DNA of 64,000 nt from Providencia zhijiangensis (GTDB taxonomy: Bacteria; Pseudomonadota; Gammaproteobacteria; Enterobacterales; Enterobacteriaceae): assembly GCF_030315915.2 (NCBI RefSeq), contig NZ_CP135990.1, positions 1,922,001-1,986,000 on the forward strand. Direction: 5' to 3'. Every line of letters starts with the position of its first letter. Positions within the stretch are counted from its first letter, which is position 1. This document shows, piece by piece, positions 1 through 8,188 of the stretch. The notes below the pieces were generated by a model. It ran no database searches. It was given only the letters and a program-made list of their open reading frames with translations, and had not been told where the DNA came from. The position numbers were made by a program, and so were the translations under genes.

Positions 1-107
1 AGTTTCACCCCGAATCCATCTTAACCACCCAAGGAAAATTGTTGTTAGAAAATACGGTGGCATGGGCGCTTTCTTCCCCCAACAAAACAACATCACATTC
101 GCACTAA
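1..107 (+). CDS. trpG: Anthranilate synthase glutamine amidotransferase subunit, 3' end only
   Basis: This is the last 34 codons of a gene entering from the left edge, read in the frame that starts at base 3. The peptide begins FHPES, the C-terminal His-x-Glu part of the class I glutamine amidotransferase triad that releases ammonia from glutamine for anthranilate synthesis by TrpE. It ends in TAA at 105-107, 20 bases before trpD. In E. coli TrpG and TrpD are one fused protein; here the stop separates them, as in Serratia and Proteus relatives. The rest of the gene is outside the window. Confidence 0.9.
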   Translation, partial: FHPESILTTQGKLLLENTVAWALSSPNKTTSHSH

Positions 108-127
108 TGGGACACAGAGAGCCAATC

Positions 128-1129
128 ATGCAAAACATTTACGATAAATTATTTAAGGCGCAAGCGTTAACTCAACAAGAGAGCCAATATTTATTTAACG
201 CGATTATTCAAGGTGAACTCACTGAACCCCAACTTGCTGCCGTCTTGATCAGCATGAAAATGCGTGGCGAACAACCACAAGAAATTGCCGGTGCTGCATT
301 GGCATGCTTAGAAAACGCCCAACCTTTCCCACGCCCTGACTATCAATTCAGTGATATTGTCGGCACAGGGGGAGACGGCGCCAACAGTATTAATATTTCC
401 ACCGCCAGCGCATTTGTGGCGGCAAAATGTGGGATCAAAGTCGCGAAACACGGCAACCGCAGCGTTTCCAGTCGTTCAGGTTCATCGGATCTACTCGCCG
501 CCTTTGGCATTGCTTTAGATTTAAGCGCTCAAAGCGCCCGTGATGCGTTAGACGAGTTAGGCTTATGTTTCTTATTTGCGCCGCAATATCACAGTGGATT
601 CCGCCATGCCGCGCCGGTACGTAGCCAATTAAAAACCCGTACTTTATTTAATGTTCTGGGCCCATTAATTAACCCAGCTCGCCCACCGTTAGCTTTAGTG
701 GGCGTCTATCAAGATTCATTGGTTGAACCGGTAGCAAAAACCATGCAAATGCTTGGGTTTACCCGCGCTGCTGTGGTACATAGTGGAGGGATGGATGAAG
801 TTTCACTTCATGCACCAACCCATGTCGCCGAGTTAAAAAATGGTGAGGTTCAGCAATATACTCTGACAGCTGAAGATTTTGGTTTAGCGCCTTATCAGCT
901 GAAAGATTTGGAAGGCGGTACCCCAGATGAAAACCGTTTTCTACTGACACAATTATTACAAGGTCATGGTCAAGCTGCTCATGAAGCTGCTGTCACCGCA
1001 AATGTCGCCATGTTGTTACGTATTAATGGCTACGAAGATTTAAAAGAAAACAGCGAACACGCACTCAATATTATTCGTAGCGGTAAAGCATTTGACCGCG
1101 TTCTGGCACTAGCTGCAAGGGAGCACTAA
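128..1129 (+). CDS. trpD: Anthranilate phosphoribosyltransferase TrpD
   Basis: This enzyme transfers the phosphoribosyl group of PRPP to anthranilate, the second step of tryptophan synthesis in the cytosol. From the ATG at 128 it has 333 residues, the normal length of a free-standing TrpD. The PRPP/Mg motif GTGGDG lies at residues 79-84, followed by the [15 protein letters not shown] segment. An in-frame ATG at 62 would add 22 residues but would overlap the trpG coding sequence and give a family-atypical N-terminus, so I prefer 128. The gene sits between trpG and trpCF, one base from the latter, and is clearly part of the trp operon. Confidence 0.96.
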   Translation: MQNIYDKLFKAQALTQQESQYLFNAIIQGELTEPQLAAVLISMKMRGEQPQEIAGAALACLENAQPFPRPDYQFSDIVGTGGDGANSINISTASAFVAAKCGIKVAKHGNRSVSSRSGSSDLLAAFGIALDLSAQSARDALDELGLCFLFAPQYHSGFRHAAPVRSQLKTRTLFNVLGPLINPARPPLALVGVYQDSLVEPVAKTMQMLGFTRAAVVHSGGMDEVSLHAPTHVAELKNGEVQQYTLTAEDFGLAPYQLKDLEGGTPDENRFLLTQLLQGHGQAAHEAAVTANVAMLLRINGYEDLKENSEHALNIIRSGKAFDRVLALAAREH

Positions 1130-1130
1130 G

Positions 1131-2507
1131 ATGAAAGGCACTGTATTACAAAAGATTGTGGATGATAAATTTGCCTATTTAATAGAGCGCAAACAGCGTC
1201 AACCGCTGGCAAGTTTTCAATCTGAAGTGCAACCTGCTCAACGAAATTTCTACTCAGCCTTACAAGCTAAGCGCCCTGTGTTTATTTTAGAGTGCAAAAA
1301 AGCGTCTCCATCCAAGGGGCTTATCCGTGAAGATTTCGATCCTGCAGTGATTGCGGGCATGTATGCCCCTTATGCTTCTGCAATTTCAGTTTTGACTGAC
1401 GAAAAATATTTTCAAGGCAAAATGGATTATTTGACCATCGTCAGCAATACCGTGAAACAACCCGTTCTGTGCAAAGATTTCATCGTTGACCCTTATCAGA
1501 TATACCTTGCTCGCTATTACCAAGCGGATGCCATTTTATTAATGCTGTCCGTATTAAATGATGAACAATACCTTGCCCTTGCCGATGTTGCACACCAACT
1601 GAATATGGGCGTACTCACCGAAGTGAGCAACGACGAAGAGCTGGAACGTGCGATAACATTGAAAGCCAAGGTGGTTGGGATCAACAACCGCGACCTGCGC
1701 GATATGTCTATCGATTTAAATCGTACACGTCATCTCGCACCGCGTTTACCGGCTGGAACCGTGGTGATCAGCGAGTCAGGTATTCTTCAACATCAACATA
1801 TTCAAAGCCTTGCGGATGTCGCGAACGGCTTCTTAATTGGTAGTGCCCTGATGGAGCAAGCGGACTTACCTCAAGCACTGCGTAACCTGCTGATTGGTGA
1901 GCATAAAGTGTGTGGATTAACCCGTGAACAAGATGCTAAAGCCGCATTTGCTGCAGGTGCTAACTTTGGTGGACTGATTTTTGCTGAAAAATCCCCCCGT
2001 AAAGTGACACTGTCACAGGCAAGGCAAATTATTCATGCTGCACCACTTAAATTTGTGGGCGTTTTCCGTAATCAATCCGCAGATTTTGTGGCGCATATTG
2101 CCCAACAATTGGCGCTACATGCAGTTCAGCTCCATGGCGATGAAGATAATACTTACATGGCACAATTACGTGAAATGTTGCCCGCTCACTGCCACATTTG
2201 GAAAGCACTGAATATGGCTGATAGCCAAATCGCCGATTATGACCCTGCGTTAATTGATTTACTGCTATTAGATAACGGCGCTGGCGGTACAGGAAAAACC
2301 TTTGATTGGTCATCAATACCAGCAAATAGCGGCTACAAACTGATGGTGGCTGGCGGACTTAGCCCTGAAAACTGCCAGCAAGCCGCCCAACTCGTCTGCA
2401 ATGGGCTTGATTTTAACTCCGGCATTGAAATCGAACCGGGTATTAAATCCGAACAAAAATTAAACCAAGTCTTTGATGCATTGAAATCAGCCCGTATGGC
2501 GATTTAG
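1131..2507 (+). CDS. trpCF: Bifunctional indole-3-glycerol-phosphate synthase / phosphoribosylanthranilate isomerase
   Basis: The 458-residue protein carries two TIM-barrel domains. The N-terminal half (about 1-255) is TrpC, with the ECKKASPSKG substrate loop, CKDFIVDPYQI, and the GINNRDL and SESGI motifs. The C-terminal half (about 258-455) is TrpF, opening with KVCGLTR and containing QLHGDED and LDNGAGGTGKTFDW. Together they isomerise phosphoribosylanthranilate and close the indole ring. The fusion is usual for enterobacteria. The start lies one base after the trpD stop and is preceded by an AGGGAGCA ribosome site within the end of trpD, which suggests translational coupling. Confidence 0.97.
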   Translation: MKGTVLQKIVDDKFAYLIERKQRQPLASFQSEVQPAQRNFYSALQAKRPVFILECKKASPSKGLIREDFDPAVIAGMYAPYASAISVLTDEKYFQGKMDYLTIVSNTVKQPVLCKDFIVDPYQIYLARYYQADAILLMLSVLNDEQYLALADVAHQLNMGVLTEVSNDEELERAITLKAKVVGINNRDLRDMSIDLNRTRHLAPRLPAGTVVISESGILQHQHIQSLADVANGFLIGSALMEQADLPQALRNLLIGEHKVCGLTREQDAKAAFAAGANFGGLIFAEKSPRKVTLSQARQIIHAAPLKFVGVFRNQSADFVAHIAQQLALHAVQLHGDEDNTYMAQLREMLPAHCHIWKALNMADSQIADYDPALIDLLLLDNGAGGTGKTFDWSSIPANSGYKLMVAGGLSPENCQQAAQLVCNGLDFNSGIEIEPGIKSEQKLNQVFDALKSARMAI

Positions 2508-2561
2508 CACAAAGCCATATTAATCATACTGAACATATAAACTTAAAATGGATAATAAATA

Positions 2562-3752
2562 ATGAGCAAATTAGATCCCTATTTCGGTGAGTTTGGTGGG
2601 CAATATGTCCCAGAAATTTTGATCCCAGCATTGAACCAGCTAGAAGATGCCTTTATTGACGCACAAAATGACCCTGCGTTCCTAACCGAATTCCATGACC
2701 TACTTAAAAACTATGCGGGTCGTCCAACTGCATTAACTCTGTGCCGCAACCTGACAGCAGGAACCAAAACTAAACTTTATTTAAAGCGCGAAGATTTACT
2801 TCACGGTGGCGCACACAAAACCAACCAGGTGTTGGGGCAAGCATTGCTCGCCAAGCGTATGGGAAAAAATGAAATTATTGCTGAAACCGGAGCGGGTCAG
2901 CACGGTGTTGCTACTGCCCTTGCTTGCGCCTTATTAAATATGAAGTGCCGTATCTACATGGGTGCAAAAGACGTTGAGCGCCAATCTCCAAACGTGTTTC
3001 GTATGAAGCTAATGGGCGCAGAAGTGATCCCTGTACATAGCGGCTCTTCAACCTTAAAAGATGCCTGTAACGAAGCGCTAAGAGACTGGTCTGGCAGTTA
3101 TGAAACCGCCCACTATTTATTAGGCACGGCGGCGGGCCCTCACCCATATCCGACTATTGTGCGTGAATTTCAACGCATGATCGGCGATGAAGCAAAACAG
3201 CAAATCTTAGAAAGAGAGGGCCGTTTACCTGATGCGGTGATCGCCTGTATCGGCGGCGGCTCCAATGCTATCGGTATGTTCGCGTCATTTATTCCTGAAG
3301 AAAGCGTCGGATTAATTGGTGTTGAGCCTGCCGGTCACGGTATTGAATCAGGGCAACACGGCGCTCCGTTAAAACATGGTCGTGTTGGGATTTATTTCGG
3401 TATGAAATCCCCAATGATGCAAACCTCTGAAGGGCAGATTGAAGAATCTTACTCCATTTCAGCAGGGTTAGATTTCCCATCAGTGGGGCCTCAACATGCG
3501 CACTTAAACAGTATTGGTCGTGCGGAATATGTTTCGATTACCGATGATGAAGCGCTAAACGCCTTTAAATTACTGTCACGCAAAGAAGGGATTATTCCTG
3601 CATTAGAGTCATCTCATGCACTGGCTTACGCCCTCAAAATGGCAGAACAAAATCCAAACAAAGAGCAGTTGTTAATTGTCAATTTATCCGGTCGTGGTGA
3701 TAAAGACATTTTTACGGTACATGATATTTTGACCAGCAAAGGGGAAATCTAA
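2562..3752 (+). CDS. trpB: Tryptophan synthase beta subunit
   Basis: TrpB is the PLP-dependent subunit that joins indole and serine to make tryptophan in the alpha2-beta2 complex. At 396 residues it is full length. The PLP lysine lies in HGGAHKTNQ (K86), the phosphate-binding loop is GGGSNAIG, and the ETGAGQHG and GRGDKD motifs are present. A 54-base gap separates it from trpCF. Its TAA stop shares its last base with the trpA ATG, so the two subunits are probably translated in a coupled way. Confidence 0.98.
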   Translation: MSKLDPYFGEFGGQYVPEILIPALNQLEDAFIDAQNDPAFLTEFHDLLKNYAGRPTALTLCRNLTAGTKTKLYLKREDLLHGGAHKTNQVLGQALLAKRMGKNEIIAETGAGQHGVATALACALLNMKCRIYMGAKDVERQSPNVFRMKLMGAEVIPVHSGSSTLKDACNEALRDWSGSYETAHYLLGTAAGPHPYPTIVREFQRMIGDEAKQQILEREGRLPDAVIACIGGGSNAIGMFASFIPEESVGLIGVEPAGHGIESGQHGAPLKHGRVGIYFGMKSPMMQTSEGQIEESYSISAGLDFPSVGPQHAHLNSIGRAEYVSITDDEALNAFKLLSRKEGIIPALESSHALAYALKMAEQNPNKEQLLIVNLSGRGDKDIFTVHDILTSKGEI

Positions 3753-4558
3753 TGACGCGTTATACTCAACTTTTTCAGCGTTTAAACCAACAAAATCAAG
3801 GCGCTTTTGTTCCCTTTGTCACGTTAGGCGACCCTGATGCTGAGCTTTCTTTAAAAATTGTCGATGCGTTAATTGCCGGTGGTGCGGATGCTTTAGAGAT
3901 AGGCATCCCCTTCTCTGACCCTTTAGCGGATGGCCCGACAATTCAAAATGCCAATTTACGTGCCTTTAAAAGCGAGATCACACCGACGTTATGCTTCGAG
4001 TTATTAGCGCGTATTCGAGCCAAACACCCTGATATGCCGATAGGCTTATTGGTGTACGCTAACTTAGTTTTCACCAATGGGATCGACCATTTTTATCAGC
4101 GTTGCCAACAGGCTGGCGTAGATTCCGTTTTAGTTGCCGATGTACCAATGCGTGAATCAAAGCCATTTCGTGAATCAGCCATCGCCCACGGTATCGCCCC
4201 TATCTTTATTTGCCCACCTAATGGGGATGACGCACTGCTAAAAGAGATTGGAGAACATAGCCAAGGTTATACGTATTTACTCTCTCGAGCTGGTGTCACT
4301 GGCACAGAGCAGCGAGCGCAAATGCCATTAACCCATTTAGTGAGCAAATTAACCCAATATGGCGCAGCGCCAGCGCTTCAAGGATTTGGTATTTCAGAGC
4401 CTGCTCAAGTGACTGAAGCCATTCGTAATGGCGCTGCGGGGGCAATATCGGGGTCTGCTGTGGTAAAAATCATTGAAAATAACCTACAGCAACCACAAGA
4501 GATGCTCAGTAAATTAACGGAGTTTGTGGCAAATATGAAAGCCGCCACGCAGAAATAG
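3752..4558 (+). CDS. trpA: Tryptophan synthase alpha subunit
   Basis: TrpA cleaves indole-3-glycerol phosphate to indole, which is channelled to TrpB. The 268-residue TIM barrel keeps the catalytic Glu49 (in [17 protein letters not shown]) and Asp60, plus the phosphate-binding GFGIS and GAISGSAVV loops near the C-terminus. The start codon overlaps the trpB stop (TAATG). This is the last gene of the operon and is followed by an intrinsic terminator at 4591. Confidence 0.98.
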   Translation: MTRYTQLFQRLNQQNQGAFVPFVTLGDPDAELSLKIVDALIAGGADALEIGIPFSDPLADGPTIQNANLRAFKSEITPTLCFELLARIRAKHPDMPIGLLVYANLVFTNGIDHFYQRCQQAGVDSVLVADVPMRESKPFRESAIAHGIAPIFICPPNGDDALLKEIGEHSQGYTYLLSRAGVTGTEQRAQMPLTHLVSKLTQYGAAPALQGFGISEPAQVTEAIRNGAAGAISGSAVVKIIENNLQQPQEMLSKLTEFVANMKAATQK

Positions 4559-4590
4559 TCGCCTTAATTTATTTTCTTCATTGTGTCAGA

Positions 4591-4619
4591 AAGCCATCCA
4601 TATTTTGATGGCTTTTTTT
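4591..4619 (+). terminator. Intrinsic terminator of the trp operon
   Basis: The stem AAGCCATC pairs with GATGGCTT around a short AT loop and is followed directly by a run of seven T. It lies 33 bases after the trpA stop, where the operon terminator is expected. Confidence 0.88.
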
Positions 4620-4792
4620 ATTTCAAATAGCCATTAATGTATTCAATTGCTTTTGTCAAATTTCTACTTCGAGGATAATATTTAAAATATATTAGGTAAA
4701 GTCACTCAGTCTAATTTAGTTTAAATATCTATCTTGGTATTTAATTATAGAATTAAATTTCCACTCTGATTATTGGTCTTTCTTGAAGTTGT

Positions 4793-4836
4793 GAACTCAA
4801 TGTTAAATAAAATATACATAATTTAACATTGAGTTC
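4793..4836. repeat. Perfect 16-bp inverted repeat in the trpA-ompW gap
   Basis: Bases 4793-4808 (GAACTCAATGTTAAAT) are the exact reverse complement of 4821-4836, with a 12-base AT-only loop. It lies between the trp terminator and the ompW terminator in a 398-base gene-free gap (4559-4956) otherwise made of low-complexity AT sequence. No T run follows on either strand, so it does not look like an ordinary terminator. Its function is unknown. Confidence 0.8.
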
Positions 4837-4865
4837 TCTACTCATTATATTCTTTATTCTCTAAA

Positions 4866-4898
4866 AACGAAAAATCCGGGAATATATTCCCGGATTTC
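4866..4898 (-). terminator. Intrinsic terminator of ompW
   Basis: The palindrome AATCCGGGAATATATTCCCGGATT (4873-4896) forms a strong GC-capped stem. On the minus strand it is followed by a T-rich stretch (TTTCGTTTTT). It lies about 60 bases downstream of the ompW stop. Confidence 0.85.
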
Positions 4899-4956
4899 TT
4901 TACTGCTTTCTAATCCATTAGCGAGCAAGAATAAACTTGCTTAAGTCCTTAAAAAA

Positions 4957-5604
4957 TTAGAAGCGGTAACCCACGCCAAACATAAATACAAATGGGTCTA
5001 AACGAGTATCAACTTTAACGCGGTCTTCACCTGCTTTGAATTTAACGTCAGTGTCAATATTCATCCACCAAACAGAGGCGTTTAACATCCAGTTTTCATC
5101 AAGCATGTAGTCCATACCTGCTTGCGCTGCAAAGCCCCAAGAGCTTGACAGGTCTAGGTCAGACAGACCAGCTTCTTTACCAGTGCTATTAAATTTCTCA
5201 TCAAAGAAGAAGGTATAGTTCAGACCTGCACCTAAATAAGGACGCAGTTTATCTTCTTTACCGCCGAAGTAATATTGAGCCATCAGAGTTGGTGGTAAGT
5301 GTTTAACTGTTGCAATATTACCTGTTGGACCAGTACCAACTTTATGCTCAAACGGAGTCGCTGCTAATAATTCCACACCAATATTATCGGTGATCATATA
5401 ACCGAAAGTTAAACCTAATTGAGTATTATTATTTGCATCAAAATGACCTAAATTTGCATTGCCTAATTTAACGTCATCGCCACCAACATTAGGTCTTACC
5501 GTAGCCGTACCTGCACGAAATAAAAAGTCGCCAGCTTCATGAGCAAATGAAGCCGCTGGAGCTAAAGTTGCAGCAGCCAATACAAGCGCAGTGAGTTTTT
5601 TCAT
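4957..5604 (-). CDS. ompW: Outer membrane protein OmpW
   Basis: OmpW is a small eight-stranded beta-barrel of the outer membrane associated with passage of hydrophobic compounds and stress responses. I chose the ATG at 5604 (MKKLTALVLAAATLAPAASFA, cleaved before HEAGD) because it gives a standard signal peptide. An in-frame ATG four codons upstream sits directly against the AGGA and has no proper ribosome-site spacing. The mature protein shows the family motif HLPPTLMAQYYFGG and ends in an aromatic (GVGYRF), as barrel proteins do. A perfect FNR-type palindrome lies about 145 bases upstream, consistent with oxygen control known for E. coli ompW. Confidence 0.95.
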   Translation of the reverse strand: MKKLTALVLAAATLAPAASFAHEAGDFLFRAGTATVRPNVGGDDVKLGNANLGHFDANNNTQLGLTFGYMITDNIGVELLAATPFEHKVGTGPTGNIATVKHLPPTLMAQYYFGGKEDKLRPYLGAGLNYTFFFDEKFNSTGKEAGLSDLDLSSSWGFAAQAGMDYMLDENWMLNASVWWMNIDTDVKFKAGEDRVKVDTRLDPFVFMFGVGYRF

Positions 5605-5748
5605 TGTCAATCCCATTCCTATGTTTATTATTTAGCAAAATATAGCCTATTCTTAAATATAATATTCAAATCAAGATCACATCTTTTGCTAATTTATATA
5701 TTTCGTAATAAAGCTGAGTTTATTATTCCATTACTAGTTTTTTCTATT

Positions 5749-5762
5749 TTGATTTGAATCAA
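5749..5762. promoter_or_regulatory. Perfect FNR-type palindrome upstream of ompW
   Basis: TTGATTTGAATCAA matches the FNR consensus TTGAT-N4-ATCAA at all ten defined positions and is also a perfect palindrome. It lies 145 bases upstream of ompW and 249 bases upstream of yciC, in the divergent 406-base gap 5605-6010. FNR control of ompW is established in E. coli; its action here is inferred from the motif only. The rest of the gap is AT-rich and shows no other clear site. Confidence 0.6.
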
Positions 5763-6010
5763 TTTTCATGAAATAACTATTAAAATAAGAAATGATTTTA
5801 TATTAATGGCTAATTAAACCGCGGTTTAAATATATATTTAAAATGCACCTTTAGGATTATTCTTTATTAATAGAGATGCACTCATTTATTGAGTAGCTCA
5901 CCTATTTAGGCTAACTCCCAGACTTTTCTTATCTTTCTCTACCTATACGTCCGATACTCAGTTACAATCACCGTCAAATTTTTATTCCGTTTGTAGATAG
6001 GAGCAGTTAC

Positions 6011-6787
6011 ATGTCCATTTCGGCCAACTCACTCTTTCGTGACAGCATCAACTTTTTTAAAAACCAGTTGAATGGCCTCTTCACCATTGTGTTAATCGCC
6101 ACCGCAATCAGCGTGATTGTCTACGCAATGTTAATTCCTAATGAACGGATGATTGGCGTGTTACTTGAAGCGCAGAACCAGCTACTTGAAGCGGGTAATG
6201 CTGGGTTACAAAATTGGGTACTGAACTTACCTGAAGACGAGAAAAACAGCATTCTGCGTGTGTCTATGGGCTTGATTTTATCCGTAGCATTGGGAAGTTT
6301 GGTACTGATGTGCGGCGTGCTTTCTTATATCGCCAATTTATCTCGCGGTGAAGCCGTGAACGGGACTCAAGCATTGGTTTCATCATTACCTAAAGCCCCT
6401 GCGATGTTCCTGCTGCTGATTATCTGTTCCTTATTAATTCAGCTGGGTATCACCTTGATGGTACTTCCTGGTCTGATTTTGGCGATTGGCTTTTCTCTTG
6501 CTCCTGCCATTTTAATGAATGAAAAAGTGAATCCATTTAATGCCATGGGCAGAAGCTGGAAGCTGGCGTTTGCCAATTGGCGTATCGCTGTCCCAATGAT
6601 TTTAATTTGGATGGCAACGCAAATGTTAGTCAGCATGCTGTTAAGCAGCCTGCAACTGAATCACATTGTGGTCAATGGTATTTCATTCCTGATCAACAAC
6701 ATGATTGCCGCTTTTGCCTTAATTTACTTTTTCCGTTTATATATGCTGAGTACTGAGAGATCCCCTCATAATTTCCCCAAAGCGTAA
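6011..6787 (+). CDS. yciC: YciC family inner membrane protein with IS10-altered C-terminus
   Basis: This is a conserved UPF0259-type membrane protein of unknown biochemical role, with about six hydrophobic segments. Codons 1-247 are native; then IS10 interrupts the gene. The reading frame runs into the inside end of IS10 and stops at 6785, adding the foreign tail TERSPHNFPKA. Removing IS10 and one target copy restores an ending of ...YMLSSKNA and a native length of 251 residues (stop at 8102-8104). Only the last four residues are therefore lost, and the protein may still work. The 3' end of the altered frame overlaps the transposase gene on the other strand. Confidence 0.88.
   Translation: MSISANSLFRDSINFFKNQLNGLFTIVLIATAISVIVYAMLIPNERMIGVLLEAQNQLLEAGNAGLQNWVLNLPEDEKNSILRVSMGLILSVALGSLVLMCGVLSYIANLSRGEAVNGTQALVSSLPKAPAMFLLLIICSLLIQLGITLMVLPGLILAIGFSLAPAILMNEKVNPFNAMGRSWKLAFANWRIAVPMILIWMATQMLVSMLLSSLQLNHIVVNGISFLINNMIAAFALIYFFRLYMLSTERSPHNFPKA
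6744..6752. repeat. IS10 target-site duplication, left copy
   Basis: TGCTGAGTA directly abuts the IS10 inside end and is repeated exactly at 8082-8090. The 9-bp length is that of IS10, and the sequence matches the preferred target NGCTNAGCN with one mismatch. Confidence 0.95.
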
Positions 6788-7974
6788 CCATGTGTGAATA
6801 AATTTTGAGCTAGTAGGGTTGCAGCCACGAGTAAGTCTTCCCTTGTTATTGTGTAGCCAGAATGCCGCAAAACTTCCATGCCTAAGCGAACTGTTGAGAG
6901 TACGTTTCGATTTCTGACTGTGTTAGCCTGGAAGTGCTTGTCCCAACCTTGTTTCTGAGCATGAACGCCCGCAAGCCAACATGTTAGTTGAAGCATCAGG
7001 GCGATTAGCAGCATGATATCAAAACGCTCTGAGCTGCTCGTTCGGCTATGGCGTAGGCCTAGTCCGTAGGCAGGACTTTTCAAGTCTCGGAAGGTTTCTT
7101 CAATCTGCATTCGCTTCGAATAGATATTAACAAGTTGTTTGGGTGTTCGAATTTCAACAGGTAAGTTAGTTGCTAGAACCCATGGCTCCTTTGCCGACGC
7201 TGAGTAGATTTTAGGTGACGGGTGGTGACAATGAGTCCGTGTCGAGCGCTGATTTTTTCGGCCTTTAGAGCGAGATTTATACAATAGAATTTGGCATGAG
7301 ATTGGATTGCTTTTAGTCAGCCTCTTATAGCCTAAAGTCTTTGAGTGACTAGATGACATATCATGTAAGTTGCTGATAGGTTTCCAGTTTTCCGCTCCTA
7401 GGTCTGCATATTGTACTTTTCCTCTTACTCGACTTAACCAGTACCAACCCAGCTTCTCAACGGATTTATACCATGGCACTTTAAAGCCAGCATCACTGAC
7501 AATGAGCGGTGTGGTGTTACTCGGTAGAATGCTCGCAAGGTCGGCTAGAAATTGGTCATGAGCTTTCTTTGAACATTGCTCTGAAAGCGGGAACGCTTTC
7601 TCATAAAGAGTAACAGAACGACCGTGTAGTGCGACTGAAGCTCGCAATACCATAAGTCGTTTTTGCTCACGAATATCAGACCAGTCAACAAGTACAATGG
7701 GCATCGTATTGCCCGAACAGATAAAGCTAGCATGCCAACGGTATACAGCGAGTCGCTCTTTGTGGAGGTGACGATTACCTAACAATCGGTCGATTCGTTT
7801 GATGTTATGTTTTGTTCTCGCTTTGGTTGGCAGGTTACGGCCAAGTTCGGTAAGAGTGAGAGTTTTACAGTCAAGTAATGCGTGGCAAGCCAACGTTAAG
7901 CTGTTGAGTCGTTTTAAGTGTAATTCGGGGCAGAATTGGTAAAGAGAGTCGTGTAAAATATCGAGTTCGCACAT
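6766..7974 (-). CDS. tnp: IS10 transposase
   Basis: This is the full 402-residue IS10 transposase, which performs cut-and-paste transposition through a hairpin intermediate. The DDE catalytic residues are visible: Asp97 in VLVDWSD, Asp161 in VSDAGFK and Glu292 in the YREK-type segment YSKRMQIEETFRDLK. I recognise the whole protein as that of Tn10 IS10-Right and see no frameshift. Translation is expected to be limited by the antisense RNA-OUT, whose gene overlaps the start. The promoter pIN and its Dam sites lie between the gene and the outside end at 8081. Confidence 0.97.
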   Translation of the reverse strand: MCELDILHDSLYQFCPELHLKRLNSLTLACHALLDCKTLTLTELGRNLPTKARTKHNIKRIDRLLGNRHLHKERLAVYRWHASFICSGNTMPIVLVDWSDIREQKRLMVLRASVALHGRSVTLYEKAFPLSEQCSKKAHDQFLADLASILPSNTTPLIVSDAGFKVPWYKSVEKLGWYWLSRVRGKVQYADLGAENWKPISNLHDMSSSHSKTLGYKRLTKSNPISCQILLYKSRSKGRKNQRSTRTHCHHPSPKIYSASAKEPWVLATNLPVEIRTPKQLVNIYSKRMQIEETFRDLKSPAYGLGLRHSRTSSSERFDIMLLIALMLQLTCWLAGVHAQKQGWDKHFQANTVRNRNVLSTVRLGMEVLRHSGYTITREDLLVAATLLAQNLFTHGYALGKL

Positions 7975-8035
7975 CTTGTTGTCTGATTATTGATTTTTCG
8001 CGAAACCATTTGATCATATGACAAGATGTGTATCC
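7967..8035 (+). ncRNA. IS10 antisense RNA-OUT
   Basis: The interval matches the known RNA-OUT of IS10, about 69 nt transcribed outward, opposite to the transposase. The arms CACATCTTGT (near 7970) and ACAAGATGTG (near 8021) form its long stem. The first 35 bases (7967-8001) are complementary to the 5' end of the transposase mRNA including its start codon, which blocks ribosome binding. The ends are placed from knowledge of IS10, not from data here. Confidence 0.8.
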
Positions 8036-8081
8036 ACCTTAACTTAATGATTTTTACCAAAATCATTAGGGGATTCATCAG

Positions 8082-8090
8082 TGCTGAGTA
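8082..8090. repeat. IS10 target-site duplication, right copy
   Basis: TGCTGAGTA, identical to 6744-6752, directly follows the outside end of IS10. Confidence 0.95.
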
Positions 8091-8104
8091 GCAAAAACGC
8101 ATAA
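8082..8104 (+). pseudogene. yciC: Stranded 3' tail of yciC
   Basis: After the right target copy, the reading frame of native yciC continues as AGC AAA AAC GCA TAA (8090-8104), giving the lost ending S-K-N-A-stop. This short piece is separated from the rest of the gene by IS10 and is no longer translated with it. Confidence 0.85.
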
Positions 8105-8133
8105 CGCATAAATAGAAACAGATTTAATGATCT

Positions 8134-8170
8134 AAAAAGGGCATCTCTTCAAAGTGACGCCCTTTTGTTT
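8134..8170. terminator. Bidirectional terminator between yciC and the SulP gene
   Basis: AAAGGGC and GCCCTTT form a stem around an 18-base loop. T-rich tracts follow on the plus strand (TTTTGTTTTT) and, less cleanly, on the minus strand. It serves the convergent yciC and SulP genes and may also stop outward transcripts from IS10. Confidence 0.65.
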
Positions 8171-8188
8171 TTCATTCTATCGAAACCA

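Larger units (their letters stand above)
6753..8081. mobile_element. Complete IS10 (IS4 family) insertion, 1329 bp
   Basis: The element runs from CTGAGAGATCCCCTCATAAT (inside end, containing a Dam GATC site at 6759) to the outside end reading CTGATGAATCCCCTAATGAT on the minus strand. It encodes one full transposase and the RNA-OUT antisense region. The length equals that of IS10-Right from Tn10. It is a solitary copy with no tetracycline genes and no second IS10 in the window. The perfect 9-bp duplication at both sides shows a simple single insertion event, and the intact ends and gene suggest a recent one. Confidence 0.97.
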
